A stretch of DNA of 64,000 nt from an uncultured Roseibium sp. Its GTDB lineage: Bacteria; Pseudomonadota; Alphaproteobacteria; Rhizobiales; Stappiaceae. Each line of letters starts with the position of its first letter. The stretch's first letter is position 1. The notes below the pieces were generated by a model that was not told where the DNA came from, did no database searches, and worked only from the letters and a program-made list of their open reading frames with translations. Made by a program: the position numbers and the translations under genes. This document shows, piece after piece, positions 34,890-44,963 of this stretch. The stretch lies in assembly GCF_947494555.1 (NCBI RefSeq), contig NZ_CANLVF010000001.1, forward strand, positions 434,001 through 498,000, read 5' to 3'.

Positions 34890-37709
34890 CTATTGTCCCA
34901 GCCGCTCGAGCAGTGCGGGAATGTGTACCTGATCGGCCTTGTAGTTGCCGGTCAGGCTGTACATGACGATATTGACGCCGGACCTGAATGCGTAGTCCCG
35001 CTGTACAGGATTGTTCGGAACTGTCGGATACATGAAATCACCATCTTCGGTGATTGCCCACGCCGACGCGAAATCGTTGCCGGTTATCATGATCGGAGAC
35101 ACACCGTCGCCGGCGCGGACCGGCCGGTCGCCGCGCGCTGCTATTTCCTCAAGACTCTCCACCCAGAGCGGGCTTCCTGCATATCGTCCAGGGAAGGAAT
35201 CGAGCAGATAGAAAGCCTTTGTCAGAACATGATCCGGGGGCACCGGCTGCAGTGGCGGCACATCCAGATCTTCCAGGATTTCTCGCAGTTTCAGCGTCGC
35301 AGGCGTCGATGAAAATCCGGAGGCGGAGGCATTGATGTGGTCACGCGTGTCGAACAGGATCGTGCCGCCGTTGCGCATGAACGTATCGATGCGCGCAATT
35401 GTCTGGTCGCCAGGCTTGTCCGCAGCGGGATCTATGGGCCAGTAGAGCAGGGAGTAAAAGGCAAGTTCATCCCCGGCGATGTCGATTGCAACGGGTGCTC
35501 CCGGTTCCAGCGCGGTGCGCTCGGCCAGGAAGCGCGTCAGGCCAGAGAGACCTGCAGCGCTTGCGTCGTCAATTTCAGGATTTCCCGTCAACACATAGGC
35601 AAGTCTTGTTTCCAGTGTCGATTCAAGAGCCTGTAGTTCATCTGACGTCGATTGCGCGTGGGAACGGTCTGGCGCGATTGTCATTGCGCCTGCAATTGAA
35701 ATTGCCATCAAGGCAGCAATGCTGGCCGTGCGGCCGCGCAATCCTATCCGGCTTAGGCCGCCCGCAAGCAGGAAGACGGCAATCGCATCGGCAACGAGCA
35801 GCAGGAAGGCAACCGTAAAGAAGAATGCTCTGAGGTCGACGGGATCGGATGCCGGGTAGGCCGTCAGGGTCGCGCGAGACCCAAGGGCTGTCAGGTCGAG
35901 CGGTAACAATGCGTCGTCAGCATGCATCAAATTCAAAGCCCGGAAACCGTCTTCGGTGCCGTAGAGGCCCGGCGGTGTTCTCCGGCTTGCTTCAGCGTCT
36001 CGGAATTCAGCCGCGTTTACAGGCGTAACTTCAACTGGCGGCGCACCGAAGCGCCCGTATCCGTCCAGAAGCCGCAGTGGCGGCAGAACACTCTGGGTCT
36101 GGGTGCTGTCCGCTGCGGTCTCAGAAGCAGCCGCGACATTGGAAACGGCGAGAATCCTGCGAAGCATGTTCAAGAACACGCCGGATAGCGGCAAGTTCGA
36201 CCATGCGCTGTCAGCGGTAACGTGGAACAGAACAAGGCTTCCTGCCCCAAGCGGTGCCGCGGTCACCAGTGGCGTGCCGTCTTCCAGCATGGCCCAGGTC
36301 CGCTCAGGAAGATCCGAAGTCGGCTCGGCCAGGACCTGGCGATTTACGGTGACCTCTTCGGGAATCCTGAGGCCGGAAAATGGCGAGTCATCCGGGAAGG
36401 CAGCGAGATGCTGAGGCTGTTTCCAGGACAGCGACCCGCCAAGCGAGCGATCTCCCTCTCGCAGACGCACCGGTATCAGCTCATCGCTGCCTCCCGCCGT
36501 GCGCGGCCCGGCAAAGCGTACCAGGGTGCCACCGTTTTCGACCCATTCGCGCAGTTCTTCGGCTGTTGTGTCCGGCAACCGGCCGACATCCGCCAGAACA
36601 AGAACCGAGATGCCCTGGTCGATCAATGCCGGAACCGCCAGCGCGATATCGCCATCCTTGGGTTGGCGGATATCGGAAAACGGCAAAAGCGCGCGCTCGA
36701 GATAGTAGACAGGTGAAAGCAGGGGTTGGTCGAGATCGCCCGATTGGCCACTGATCAAACCGACGATCCTGCGGCGCCAACTGTCGTCCACAAGCTGCAC
36801 TGCTCCGGCTGCGGCCTCGCCCGATATTTCGACCCGGGCAATGTCGTTGCGCAATTCGCTGGGCAATTCAAAGCGTGCAGTTGTTTCTGACGTGCCCGCG
36901 TCGAAACGTGTCTGCACTTCACCCAAAACCAGTCCCTTCAGATCCAGAGCCTGGACGCTGGCCGTGCTCTGCTGCTGATCGGGATGCCTGACGACGGTCA
37001 GTGAAAGCGCATCCGTGTCGTTCTTGAGATCCTTAAGACCAAGTGGCGTATCCAGGCCTGCGAGAACAGTGACTGGAACATCACCGGTCATCGAAGACAG
37101 ATCCGCCAGAAATGCGTCATCGGTATGCGTGCTGTCGGACAGCCAGACGATCGAACCTGGAGGAGCCTCCTGCGCAGCCTTGCGAAGACCGATGCTGAGT
37201 TCGCTGCGCCGTGGCGCGTAAGGACGTGGCTCGAGCGCGCGCAGTTTCTCAAGCGCGCCGGATGCGGCCTCGGGAACAAAACTCTGGGAAGGGCCCTCCG
37301 CCGTTGCTGCAAACAACACCGGTTGGCCGGATTGTTCGGCCGTGGTCAGCAACTGTTCGGCGGCGCCGACCTGCACGTCCCAGCTTTTCGCCGAAGTCCA
37401 GCCATTGTCGACAAGCAGCCAGAGGACACCTTCACCCGTGTCTACTGGTTCCGCCGTGCGCCACACGGGGCCTGCAAGCGCGATGATCAGGATGGCGGCA
37501 AGCAGCAGACGCAAGAGCGTCAGCCACCAGGGACTGCGCTGCGGTGTTTCTTCGTGCTGATCGATATCCAAAAGCAGGCGCGTCGGCGGAAACGCGATTT
37601 CGCGGGGACGGGGCGGCGTCAGGCGCAGAAGCCACCAGATCACCGGCAGAAGGGCAAGAGCCGCAAGTATCCACGGTGCTGTAAACGTCAGGGGAAGGCC
37701 TGCAAACAT
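34890..37709 (-). CDS. BatA-like membrane protein with C-terminal DUF4159
   Basis: 939 residues. The N terminus is the BatA/aerotolerance-type membrane domain: helices at about 8-27 and 60-81 with PRPREIAFPPTRLLLDI between them. A VWA-like domain follows (GVLWLLVDNGWTSAKSWDVQ). A further helix lies near residue 640-665, and the C-terminal 210 residues are DUF4159 (YSLLYWPIDP, FMRNGGTILFDTRDH). It lies 4 bases after the DUF58 gene and 8 bases before the next one. Confidence 0.87.
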   Translation of the reverse strand: MFAGLPLTFTAPWILAALALLPVIWWLLRLTPPRPREIAFPPTRLLLDIDQHEETPQRSPWWLTLLRLLLAAILIIALAGPVWRTAEPVDTGEGVLWLLVDNGWTSAKSWDVQVGAAEQLLTTAEQSGQPVLFAATAEGPSQSFVPEAASGALEKLRALEPRPYAPRRSELSIGLRKAAQEAPPGSIVWLSDSTHTDDAFLADLSSMTGDVPVTVLAGLDTPLGLKDLKNDTDALSLTVVRHPDQQQSTASVQALDLKGLVLGEVQTRFDAGTSETTARFELPSELRNDIARVEISGEAAAGAVQLVDDSWRRRIVGLISGQSGDLDQPLLSPVYYLERALLPFSDIRQPKDGDIALAVPALIDQGISVLVLADVGRLPDTTAEELREWVENGGTLVRFAGPRTAGGSDELIPVRLREGDRSLGGSLSWKQPQHLAAFPDDSPFSGLRIPEEVTVNRQVLAEPTSDLPERTWAMLEDGTPLVTAAPLGAGSLVLFHVTADSAWSNLPLSGVFLNMLRRILAVSNVAAASETAADSTQTQSVLPPLRLLDGYGRFGAPPVEVTPVNAAEFRDAEASRRTPPGLYGTEDGFRALNLMHADDALLPLDLTALGSRATLTAYPASDPVDLRAFFFTVAFLLLVADAIAVFLLAGGLSRIGLRGRTASIAALMAISIAGAMTIAPDRSHAQSTSDELQALESTLETRLAYVLTGNPEIDDASAAGLSGLTRFLAERTALEPGAPVAIDIAGDELAFYSLLYWPIDPAADKPGDQTIARIDTFMRNGGTILFDTRDHINASASGFSSTPATLKLREILEDLDVPPLQPVPPDHVLTKAFYLLDSFPGRYAGSPLWVESLEEIAARGDRPVRAGDGVSPIMITGNDFASAWAITEDGDFMYPTVPNNPVQRDYAFRSGVNIVMYSLTGNYKADQVHIPALLERLGQ

Positions 37710-37713
37710 TTGA

Positions 37714-38637
37714 CTACATGCCTCCCTTGTTCATGACGTCGAGAGCGCCTGAAAGAGCGCTGTGGAGCACCAGAAGCGGTTCGGCCGCCGGCCGGTCGGT
37801 ATGATGCAGCACATAGGTCCATCCGGCGCGCCGGGCCATGTCCCTTATCTCCGCCCGGTGAGCCTGAAGCTTGTTCTGATAGTCTTCGCGCCAGTTTTCT
37901 GCGCGTCCCGCCGTGAGGCGCGTTCCGCGTTCAGGATCAGTGAACTCAATACGTCCGTCGAACGGAAATGTTTCCTCTATCGGATCCAGAACCTGGACCA
38001 GGTGACCCTTTGCGCCGGTACTGGCAACGCGTGCGACCCAGGCGGCGATGTCGTCCAGCGGGTCCAGGAAATCGGACACCAGCACGACATCGGCAAAACG
38101 TTTGATCGAGATGGTGTCCGGCAGCGCGACCGGTTTCGACAGATGCGTGAGGGCGTCGGCCAGGCGTTCGGCGGCGCGACGATCTGAAAAGGGGCGTGTG
38201 AGGCCCGGCAAACCAATGCGTTCACCGGTTTCGGCGAGCATGTCTGCAAGGGCGAGCATCAAGACAATGGATCGGTCCCGTTTGGTGACCCCTGCCAGCC
38301 GCGACTGGAATACCATGGAGGATGACAGGTCCGCCCAGAGCCAGACTGTGTGCGCCGCTTCCCATTCCCGCTCGCGCACATAGAGATGGTCGTCGCGGGC
38401 GGAGCGCCTCCAGTCGATGCGCTTTGCCGGCTCGCCCATGTTGAACGGCCGGAACTGCCAGAAACTTTCGCCGGGACCCGCCCTGCGGCGTCCGTGCCAG
38501 CCGGCGATGATCGAGCTGGCGACATGGCTTGCCTCGACAAGAAGGTCCGGCAGCGCATCGGCAACGGATCTTGCTTCGCCGATAACGTTCGGCCATGTGT
38601 CCTGATCTATGCCTGCCTTTGGTGTCCGGGGATCCAT
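37714..38637 (-). CDS. DUF58 domain protein
   Basis: 307 residues. DUF58 has a VWA-like fold and appears with MoxR ATPases. Signature pieces are GRRRAGPGESFWQFRPFNMG, PAKRIDWRRSARDDHLYVRE and WLWADLSSSM. No transmembrane helices, so the protein is cytoplasmic. It lies 31 bases after moxR. In such modules it probably binds a metal or substrate protein that MoxR remodels; this is by family analogy. Confidence 0.92.
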   Translation of the reverse strand: MDPRTPKAGIDQDTWPNVIGEARSVADALPDLLVEASHVASSIIAGWHGRRRAGPGESFWQFRPFNMGEPAKRIDWRRSARDDHLYVREREWEAAHTVWLWADLSSSMVFQSRLAGVTKRDRSIVLMLALADMLAETGERIGLPGLTRPFSDRRAAERLADALTHLSKPVALPDTISIKRFADVVLVSDFLDPLDDIAAWVARVASTGAKGHLVQVLDPIEETFPFDGRIEFTDPERGTRLTAGRAENWREDYQNKLQAHRAEIRDMARRAGWTYVLHHTDRPAAEPLLVLHSALSGALDVMNKGGM

Positions 38638-38668
38638 ATGGTGCGGGGCTCCTGCGAAAGACTTGAAC

Positions 38669-39688
38669 TCAGGCGATTGTCTCTTTGACGCGCTGAATGA
38701 CGTCTCTCACAGTATGGCCATCCGCTCTTGCTGCAAATGTCAGTGCCATCCGGTGCTGCAGGACGGGTTCTGCCAGAGCGAGTACATCGTCCACGGACGG
38801 AGCAAGCCGACCATCGACCAAAGCCCTCGCGCGAACCGTCAGCATCAAGGCCTGGCTGGCACGCGGACCCGGACCCCAGGCGATAAGCTTTGTTACGTCA
38901 CTGTCCGCCGACGCTTCGTCCGGCCGCGCCGAGCGGACAAGCTTCAATATGGCTTCAACCACGGATTCCCCGACTGGCATGCGGCGGACGAGCTGCTGAT
39001 ATTCCGTCAACTCCTCAGCGTTCATCGCAGTCTGGGCCTCGGCCTGCTCGGCTCCGGTCGTTTCCATGAGAATGCGCCGTTCAGCTTCCAGATCCGGGTA
39101 ATGAACGTCGATCTGCATCAAAAACCGGTCGAGCTGCGCTTCGGGCAGGGGATAGGTTCCTTCCTGCTCAAGCGGGTTCTGTGTAGCCAGAACATGGAAC
39201 GGGCGGGGCAGGTTATGAGGGTGGCCGGCGACGGTCACGTGATACTCCTGCATGGCCTGCAAAAGGGCAGACTGCGTACGCGGGCTGGCGCGGTTGATTT
39301 CGTCAGCCATCAGCAGCTGTGAAAAGACGGGGCCCGGGATAAAGCGGAACGACCTGCCGCCATCGGTTGCCTGTTCCATCACTTCCGCACCCAGAATGTC
39401 GGATGGCATCAAGTCAGGAGTGAACTGAATGCGTCGCGCGTCAAGGCCCAGTACGGTGCCGAGGGTTTCGACAAGCTTGGTCTTTGCAAGCCCGGGAACA
39501 CCCACCAGAAGGCCATGGCCGCCGGCCAGGATCGTTACAAGCGATTGTTCAACGACCGTTTCCTGGCCGAAAATGATTCTCGCGATATCAACTTTCGCGT
39601 CGCTGATCCGCGCCACCGCACGCTCTGCGTTTTCGGCTACGGCCGCGAGATCTTCATCGCTGGGGCTGGAGGGAGAAACAACGCTCAT
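38669..39688 (-). CDS. moxR: MoxR-family AAA+ ATPase
   Basis: 339 residues, usual length. AAA+ marks: Walker A-type GVPGLAKTKLVETLG near residue 58, Walker B LLMADEINRASPRTQSALLQ near residue 128, and ATQNPLEQEGTYPLPEAQLD downstream. MoxR proteins are chaperone-like ATPases that help metal insertion or complex assembly. First gene of a four-gene operon (moxR, DUF58, BatA/DUF4159, VWA). Transcribed divergently from the DUF1285 gene block at 39959. Confidence 0.95.
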   Translation of the reverse strand: MSVVSPSSPSDEDLAAVAENAERAVARISDAKVDIARIIFGQETVVEQSLVTILAGGHGLLVGVPGLAKTKLVETLGTVLGLDARRIQFTPDLMPSDILGAEVMEQATDGGRSFRFIPGPVFSQLLMADEINRASPRTQSALLQAMQEYHVTVAGHPHNLPRPFHVLATQNPLEQEGTYPLPEAQLDRFLMQIDVHYPDLEAERRILMETTGAEQAEAQTAMNAEELTEYQQLVRRMPVGESVVEAILKLVRSARPDEASADSDVTKLIAWGPGPRASQALMLTVRARALVDGRLAPSVDDVLALAEPVLQHRMALTFAARADGHTVRDVIQRVKETIA

Positions 39689-39958
39689 GAATCACCTTTC
39701 CCGAATCTTATTCCCGAACCGTGAGGCTGGCCGGGGCATTGTCTTTAGTTGCTGCGACTCATGCAGTCTGACACCATATAATTCTCTAGATAAGGCGCAA
39801 TTGTGCGCCATACAGTGGAAAGGTCCAAGATTCTTTCCACGTGCAGGGGAAAAGAGGGAACCTGCCGGGAATGTTTTCAGGCTGCATTCGGTGCTGTGAG
39901 GCACGTACTTGGCAAAAATCCGGATGTTCGGATTTTTCTGATCAGGATGGTAAATTGG

Positions 39959-40558
39959 ATGTCAGATAACACCGCACCTGCCCCGACCTCCATGCCCGAG
40001 GGTTTGAAAGCGCTGATGAGCCGGGCGGATGCAGCGGACAAGTCGCCGCCACCCGTGGAGAAGTGGAATCCGCCGTTTTGCGGGGATCTCGACATTCGTG
40101 TCGCCCGTGACGGAACCTGGTTTTACCTGGGGTCACCGATTGGGAGGCAACCCCTTGTCAGGTTGTTTGCGTCCGTTTTGCGCAAGGACGAAGATGGCAA
40201 GCACTATCTCGTTACGCCGGTCGAAAAAATCGGAATTACAGTCGATGATGCTCCTTTTCTGGCTGTGGAGATGGTGGCTTCCGGCGAGGGCGAAGATCAG
40301 CAGCTAACGCTTCGGACAAATCTCGGTGAGCTTGTGAAAGTGACTGATAAACACCCGCTGCGATTTGAAAAGGAACCGGACAGCGGAGGACTGAAACCCT
40401 ATGTTCTGGTGAGAGGACGGCTGGAAGCACTGTTTACGCGTGCCTTGATGTATCAGCTTGCGGATCTGATCGTGGACCGGAGCGGATCCGGCGGAACTGA
40501 AACCGGCATATGGGGCGGAGGACAGTTTTTTGAGATCGGTCCCGATTTGCTTAAATGA
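39959..40558 (+). CDS. DUF1285 protein
   Basis: 199 residues from ATG 39959 (ATG 39947 also possible). The DUF1285 signature is visible: WNPPFCGDLDIRVARDGTWF, SPIGRQPLVRLFASVLR and YLVTPVEKIGITVDDAPF. The function of the family is unknown, but the same order (DUF1285, Nudix, DUF6111, CCA enzyme) is common in related Hyphomicrobiales. The frame extends to 39803, but the family start lies here. Confidence 0.9.
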   Translation: MSDNTAPAPTSMPEGLKALMSRADAADKSPPPVEKWNPPFCGDLDIRVARDGTWFYLGSPIGRQPLVRLFASVLRKDEDGKHYLVTPVEKIGITVDDAPFLAVEMVASGEGEDQQLTLRTNLGELVKVTDKHPLRFEKEPDSGGLKPYVLVRGRLEALFTRALMYQLADLIVDRSGSGGTETGIWGGGQFFEIGPDLLK

Positions 40559-40612
40559 GCGGAGTAACCATTTGAGAGAGCGACGACTAACCCAGACTGA
40601 GCAGCAGGCCTG

Positions 40613-41263
40613 ATGAACGCTACACTGACGCAGAACCCGCTTGCCGAGGGAGCGTGGCCGGAGACCATGCGTTCTCTCCTGCGAACGGCGGAACATTCAA
40701 ACAACCGCGCGGAGACGGGAGACCATATTCTCAATCCCGACCTTCCGCCGTATGCCAGATGGGAAGGTCCTCCCAGAGAGGCGGCGGTGCTCATCGGTAT
40801 TGTTGAGCGAAGTGATGGGCCAAGTGTCGTCCTGACCCAGCGGACGGGCCATTTGAAGTCCCATGCCGGTCAAGTCGCGTTTCCAGGAGGCAAAATAGAT
40901 GCGACGGACAATGGTCCTGTCGAAGCAGCGCTCAGGGAGGCGGACGAGGAAATCGGGCTGGCGCCTAAGCAAGTTGAACCGCTTGGGAACCTGGCACCCT
41001 ATCTGACCGGTTCGGGATATCGCGTCATCCCCGTCGTCGGTGCCATTCGCGACCCCATCGCCTTCCGTCCCAATCCCGATGAAGTCGACGATGTTTTTGA
41101 AGTGCCACTCAGTTTCCTCATGAATCCCGCCAACCATCAGAAATTGAGCAGGGAGTGGCAGGGCAAGCGTCGATATTTTTATGCAATGCCATTTGGCGAG
41201 CGCTATATCTGGGGTGTTACTGCCGGAATCATCCGATCCTTCTACGAGACGGTCTATCGCTAA
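40613..41263 (+). CDS. Nudix hydrolase, CoA pyrophosphatase type
   Basis: 216 residues. The sequence LTQRTGHLKSHAGQVAFPGG followed by the Nudix box GGKIDATDNGPVEAALREAD and EEIG is the CoA pyrophosphatase (NudL) layout. It would cleave CoA or its derivatives to 4'-phosphopantetheine and 3',5'-ADP. Second gene of the DUF1285-Nudix-DUF6111-cca block; its TAA overlaps the next ATG by one base. Confidence 0.93.
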   Translation: MNATLTQNPLAEGAWPETMRSLLRTAEHSNNRAETGDHILNPDLPPYARWEGPPREAAVLIGIVERSDGPSVVLTQRTGHLKSHAGQVAFPGGKIDATDNGPVEAALREADEEIGLAPKQVEPLGNLAPYLTGSGYRVIPVVGAIRDPIAFRPNPDEVDDVFEVPLSFLMNPANHQKLSREWQGKRRYFYAMPFGERYIWGVTAGIIRSFYETVYR

Positions 41264-41523
41264 TGCTGCGTGTCGCACTGACCCATCTGGTCCTCTTTTT
41301 ATTGCCCTTTTTCTGCTATGCAATCTGGCTTTGGCTCACAAAGCGGAGCAAGCACCCGGATCGCTGGGCAAAAGGGCCGCTTGCGTGGCTAACGGTAACG
41401 GGGCTGGCATTCGTGATTGTCGGTTTCCTCGTCATGTCGACGCTTAATCGTGGTCCCGAAGGCTCAAACTATCGGCCCACGCAAATGAAAGACGGCGTCT
41501 TCGTTCCAGGCGGATTCGAATAG
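41263..41523 (+). CDS. DUF6111 family small membrane protein
   Basis: 86 residues from ATG 41263, overlapping the Nudix stop by one base (TAATG). Two hydrophobic segments (about 5-24 and 41-61), with WLTKRSKHPDRWAKGPLAWL between them. A short soluble tail ends DGVFVPGGFE. The family is small, conserved and uncharacterised; its place between the Nudix gene and cca is the usual one. Confidence 0.85.
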   Translation: MLRVALTHLVLFLLPFFCYAIWLWLTKRSKHPDRWAKGPLAWLTVTGLAFVIVGFLVMSTLNRGPEGSNYRPTQMKDGVFVPGGFE

Positions 41524-41526
41524 GTC

Positions 41527-42771
41527 ATGCCTCCGGGACCCGACGATATGCTTCGTGCAGCCGATTGGCTGCGCGCGCCTGGTCTTCAGGCCGTCTTTTC
41601 CGCCGTGGAACAGGATGGCGACACGGCGCGGGCCGTCGGTGGCGCCGTTCGAAACACGCTGCTTGGGCAACCCGTCTCGGATGTGGATATTGCAACAACC
41701 GCGCGGCCTGAAGAGGTCATGCGGCGCGCGAGCGAGGCAGGGCTGAAGCCGATCGGCACCGGGCTCGACCACGGAACGATCACGATTGTGAGCGACGACA
41801 TCCCGTACGAAGTGACGACGTTGCGTCAGGATGTGGAGACATTCGGCAGAAAGGCGCGCGTCGTTTTTGGCCGTGACTGGGAGCAGGATGCCAAGCGCCG
41901 GGATTTCACAATGAACGCGCTTTACGTTGACCGGCACGGCTCTCTGCATGATCCGTTAGGGGGACTGGAAGATTGCCTTGCCCGGCATGTCAGGTTTATC
42001 GGGGATCCGGACAGTCGCATCCGCGAGGACTACCTTAGAATTCTGCGGTTTTTCCGGATTTATGCCGCGTACGGCCGGGGCGATCTTGACCGGGAAGGTC
42101 TTGGTGCATGTTTGAGGCAGCGCGACGGCTTGCGCAGGTTGTCGGCCGAGCGGATCGGACATGAAATGCGGCGTTTGCTGCGGGCTCCCCTGGCAGCGCA
42201 TGCTTTGAAACTGATGAACGATTGCGGTCTTTGGGAAATCGCGACCGGTGGACTGGCACGCGTCGCCGACTACATTGCGCTCCGACAGTTGGACGAGACA
42301 GCAGCCGAAACGCGCGATCCGGAACTTGGTCTTGTGGTGATTGCCGGGTTCGTCCGTGAGGATCTGGAGCGGATAAGCGAACGGTTCCGGCTTTCGAATG
42401 CCGAACATAAACGCATGCAGACGGCCTGGTCAGCCAAGAAACGTGTCAAGAAAACGGATGACGTCTCGAGTGCACCTTCGCTGGTCTATGATTTCGGCAG
42501 ACAAGGAGCGATTGACGGTGCGCTGGCGGTCTGGGCGACGCGGATTGCCCGTCAGTCCGTGGACACTTCCCGGCTCGAAAAATTGCTGATCTCTTTGCGC
42601 GCGCAGGATGTTCCCGAATTTCCATTGAAGGGCGCCGATCTTATCGCCGCCGGCCACGCGCCCGGACCTGCACTCGGCATGGCATTGAAACGACTTGAAG
42701 TCGAATGGAAAGAAAGCGGGTTCGCTTTGTCAAAACAGCAATTGATCGATCGATCAGGCGATGCATCTTAG
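41527..42771 (+). CDS. cca: CCA tRNA nucleotidyltransferase
   Basis: 414 residues. The nucleotidyltransferase motif RAVGGAVRNTLLGQPVSDVD lies near residue 37, with DIATTARPEEVMRRA after it. The head/neck region has EQDAKRRDFTMNALYVDRHG and DSRIREDYLRILRFFRIYA. It adds or repairs the 3'-CCA end of tRNAs, although the tRNA-Met in this window encodes its own CCA. It begins 3 bases after the DUF6111 stop, last of a tight four-gene block. Confidence 0.95.
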   Translation: MPPGPDDMLRAADWLRAPGLQAVFSAVEQDGDTARAVGGAVRNTLLGQPVSDVDIATTARPEEVMRRASEAGLKPIGTGLDHGTITIVSDDIPYEVTTLRQDVETFGRKARVVFGRDWEQDAKRRDFTMNALYVDRHGSLHDPLGGLEDCLARHVRFIGDPDSRIREDYLRILRFFRIYAAYGRGDLDREGLGACLRQRDGLRRLSAERIGHEMRRLLRAPLAAHALKLMNDCGLWEIATGGLARVADYIALRQLDETAAETRDPELGLVVIAGFVREDLERISERFRLSNAEHKRMQTAWSAKKRVKKTDDVSSAPSLVYDFGRQGAIDGALAVWATRIARQSVDTSRLEKLLISLRAQDVPEFPLKGADLIAAGHAPGPALGMALKRLEVEWKESGFALSKQQLIDRSGDAS

Positions 42772-42875
42772 CGTTTTTTTAAAGGAAATACCGGCAAGAT
42801 ATCTGATGGTTTTCCCTTGCGTAAGCCGGGGATGAAAGTCTCAAAACTGGTTTGGGCGCGTAAACGAGACATTAG

Positions 42876-43970
42876 ATGGAACTGGTACTTATTTCAGACG
42901 GACAACTGTCCTTGGACTCACCGGTCCGGAAGCTCCCGTTTTTCTTCCCGGCCCGCCTGATCGAAATGGACAAGGTTTCGCCGGATACTGTCGCCGAAGG
43001 CAAAATCGCGGTCATTGAGTTACTGGGTTCATCCGATGCCGGGCTTACGGCCCTCAAGACATCTTGGGACAGCATTGCCGAGATCCCTGTCATCTGCCTT
43101 GTCTCCCAGAAAAACCGCCGTGAAGTCATTCAGGCAGCTGCGCTGGGCAAGACGGAAATACTCGAGCGCGATGCGCCGTTTCCGCTGCTTTTGAAACGTG
43201 TCAACGCGCATATGGGAGGAGACATCCTCGAAGCGCTTCCAAGAAAAACGCCTGCTTCTACGGCCGCAGCCTACAAAAAGAGCAACACGTTCCTGGAGAG
43301 CCTTTGTTTGTCAACGGTTGAAGGTGCGAAGGTTCGCATCAACCTGATGAATGAGAGCGCTGAGGACATGTTGGGTGCCCTGAAACAGGACGGCCTCTCG
43401 TGCTGGCTCAACGCCGTTGAAACGCATCACAGCGCCACATATTGCCATTCGCTTCAGGTTGCCGGTCTTGCAGGCATGCTTGCCAAGCACCTGGGTTGGC
43501 CCGACGAGGACTGCAAGGAAGTTATCGCAGGTGGCCTTGTGCATGATATCGGCAAAATGCGCATACCGCTCACGATCCTGGACAAGGCGGGGAAACTGAC
43601 CAGTGAGGAGCGCGCCATGGTCGACAAGCACCCGCAATTCGGGCGCGATATCCTGAAAACGAGACTGGAAGTGGCGCCGAACATCAAACGGATGGCGATC
43701 CAGCACCATGAATATGTTGACGGCACCGGGTATCCGAACCGGCTGAAAGGCGACCAGATTATACCCAAAGTTCGTCTCATCACAGTTTGCGACATCTTTG
43801 CCGCTCTGACGGAAGAGCGTCCCTACCGGCAGAGCGTTCCCGCACGGACCGCGCTCGACATGATGAGAAACATGGGGCCAAAACTCGATCAGAAGATCGT
43901 GTCGAAACTGGACGACATGTTGTTCGGCCGGGCATTCGGCGCGGTCACGCGTGAGGCACCTGCCGCCTGA
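42876..43970 (+). CDS. HD-GYP cyclic di-GMP phosphodiesterase with receiver-like N domain
   Basis: 364 residues. Residues 1-115 have the pattern of a receiver-like domain (VLISDGQL, VIELLGSS, PVICLVSQKN) without a clear phosphoacceptor Asp, so it is probably a pseudo-receiver. The HD-GYP part (about 165-350) keeps GGLVHDIGKMRIP, VDKHPQFG and HHEYVDGTGYPNRLKGDQ, with the GYP motif intact. Members degrade cyclic di-GMP to GMP. Third cyclic di-GMP protein of the window. Convergent with hemF, 19 bases apart. Confidence 0.9.
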   Translation: MELVLISDGQLSLDSPVRKLPFFFPARLIEMDKVSPDTVAEGKIAVIELLGSSDAGLTALKTSWDSIAEIPVICLVSQKNRREVIQAAALGKTEILERDAPFPLLLKRVNAHMGGDILEALPRKTPASTAAAYKKSNTFLESLCLSTVEGAKVRINLMNESAEDMLGALKQDGLSCWLNAVETHHSATYCHSLQVAGLAGMLAKHLGWPDEDCKEVIAGGLVHDIGKMRIPLTILDKAGKLTSEERAMVDKHPQFGRDILKTRLEVAPNIKRMAIQHHEYVDGTGYPNRLKGDQIIPKVRLITVCDIFAALTEERPYRQSVPARTALDMMRNMGPKLDQKIVSKLDDMLFGRAFGAVTREAPAA

Positions 43971-43989
43971 ATACGATTTGCAGCCCGGC

Positions 43990-44916
43990 TCAGGGCCACT
44001 TCACGACCGGTGGCATCGACGACAGGATCGACGCAACGTTGCCGCCTGTCTTGAGGCCGAAAATGGTGCCCCTGTCGTAAAGAAGATTGTATTCAACGTA
44101 ACGGCCGCGCCGCACAAGCTGTTCCTCTCGCTCGGCTTGCGACCAGCTTCGCTCAAAGTTCCTGCGAACCAGCTCGGGATAGATCCCCAGAAAAGCTTCT
44201 CCGACCGACTTGGTGAACGCGAAATCGGCGTCCCAGGAGCCACTGTGAAGGTAGTCGTAGAAAATACCTCCAATGCCGCGCGCCTCGTTCCTGTGCTTTA
44301 GGAAGAAATAGTCGTCGCACCAGGCCTTGTAGGCATCGTAGTCGGCGACCTCGTGCTGTTCGCAGGCTTTGCGCATAGCAAGGTGAAAGGCCTGTGTATC
44401 CGGATCTTCCTGCGTTCGGCGGGCATCGAGCACCGGCGTCAGATCGGCACCGCCGCCAAACCACTGGCGGGTCGTCACGACCATTCGGGTGTTCATGTGA
44501 ACCGCCGGCACATGCGGATTATGCAGGTGCGCGATCAGGCTGATGCCCGAGGCCCAAAACCTTGGATCATCGGATGCTCCCGGAATTTGTCCGCGAAACT
44601 CGGGCGAAAATTCGCCATGCACGGTGGACACATGAACGCCCACCTTTTCAAAGACGCGTCCATGCATCATGGACATGACGCCGCCGCCACCCTTTGCGCC
44701 CGTGCTGTCCGTGCGTTCCCAGGGGGTGCGCTCGAACCGGCCTGCAGGCTGGTCCGACAGTGGTCCCGACAACGAGCCAATCTCGTCTTCCAGGTCTTCG
44801 AAGGACTTGCAGATCCGGTCGCGGAGCGCTTCGAACCAGGCAGGCGCAATCCGCTTCTTTTCTTCAATGTCGTCCGGGATGGGACCGCCGCGATTTTGCA
44901 TGGAAGGTGCATTCAT
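43990..44916 (-). CDS. hemF: Oxygen-dependent coproporphyrinogen III oxidase HemF
   Basis: 308 residues from ATG 44916 (44967 possible). It decarboxylates coproporphyrinogen III to protoporphyrinogen IX with oxygen. Marks: [20 protein letters not shown], then [19 protein letters not shown], then [20 protein letters not shown] and [19 protein letters not shown]. The usual full-length protein. trmL is 47 bases upstream on the same strand, the common hemF/trmL pairing of Hyphomicrobiales. Confidence 0.95.
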   Translation of the reverse strand: MNAPSMQNRGGPIPDDIEEKKRIAPAWFEALRDRICKSFEDLEDEIGSLSGPLSDQPAGRFERTPWERTDSTGAKGGGGVMSMMHGRVFEKVGVHVSTVHGEFSPEFRGQIPGASDDPRFWASGISLIAHLHNPHVPAVHMNTRMVVTTRQWFGGGADLTPVLDARRTQEDPDTQAFHLAMRKACEQHEVADYDAYKAWCDDYFFLKHRNEARGIGGIFYDYLHSGSWDADFAFTKSVGEAFLGIYPELVRRNFERSWSQAEREEQLVRRGRYVEYNLLYDRGTIFGLKTGGNVASILSSMPPVVKWP

Positions 44917-44963
44917 GAGACTGGCTTTCGACGATTTGCCAAGCGGCAGCGTGCAATGGGATT

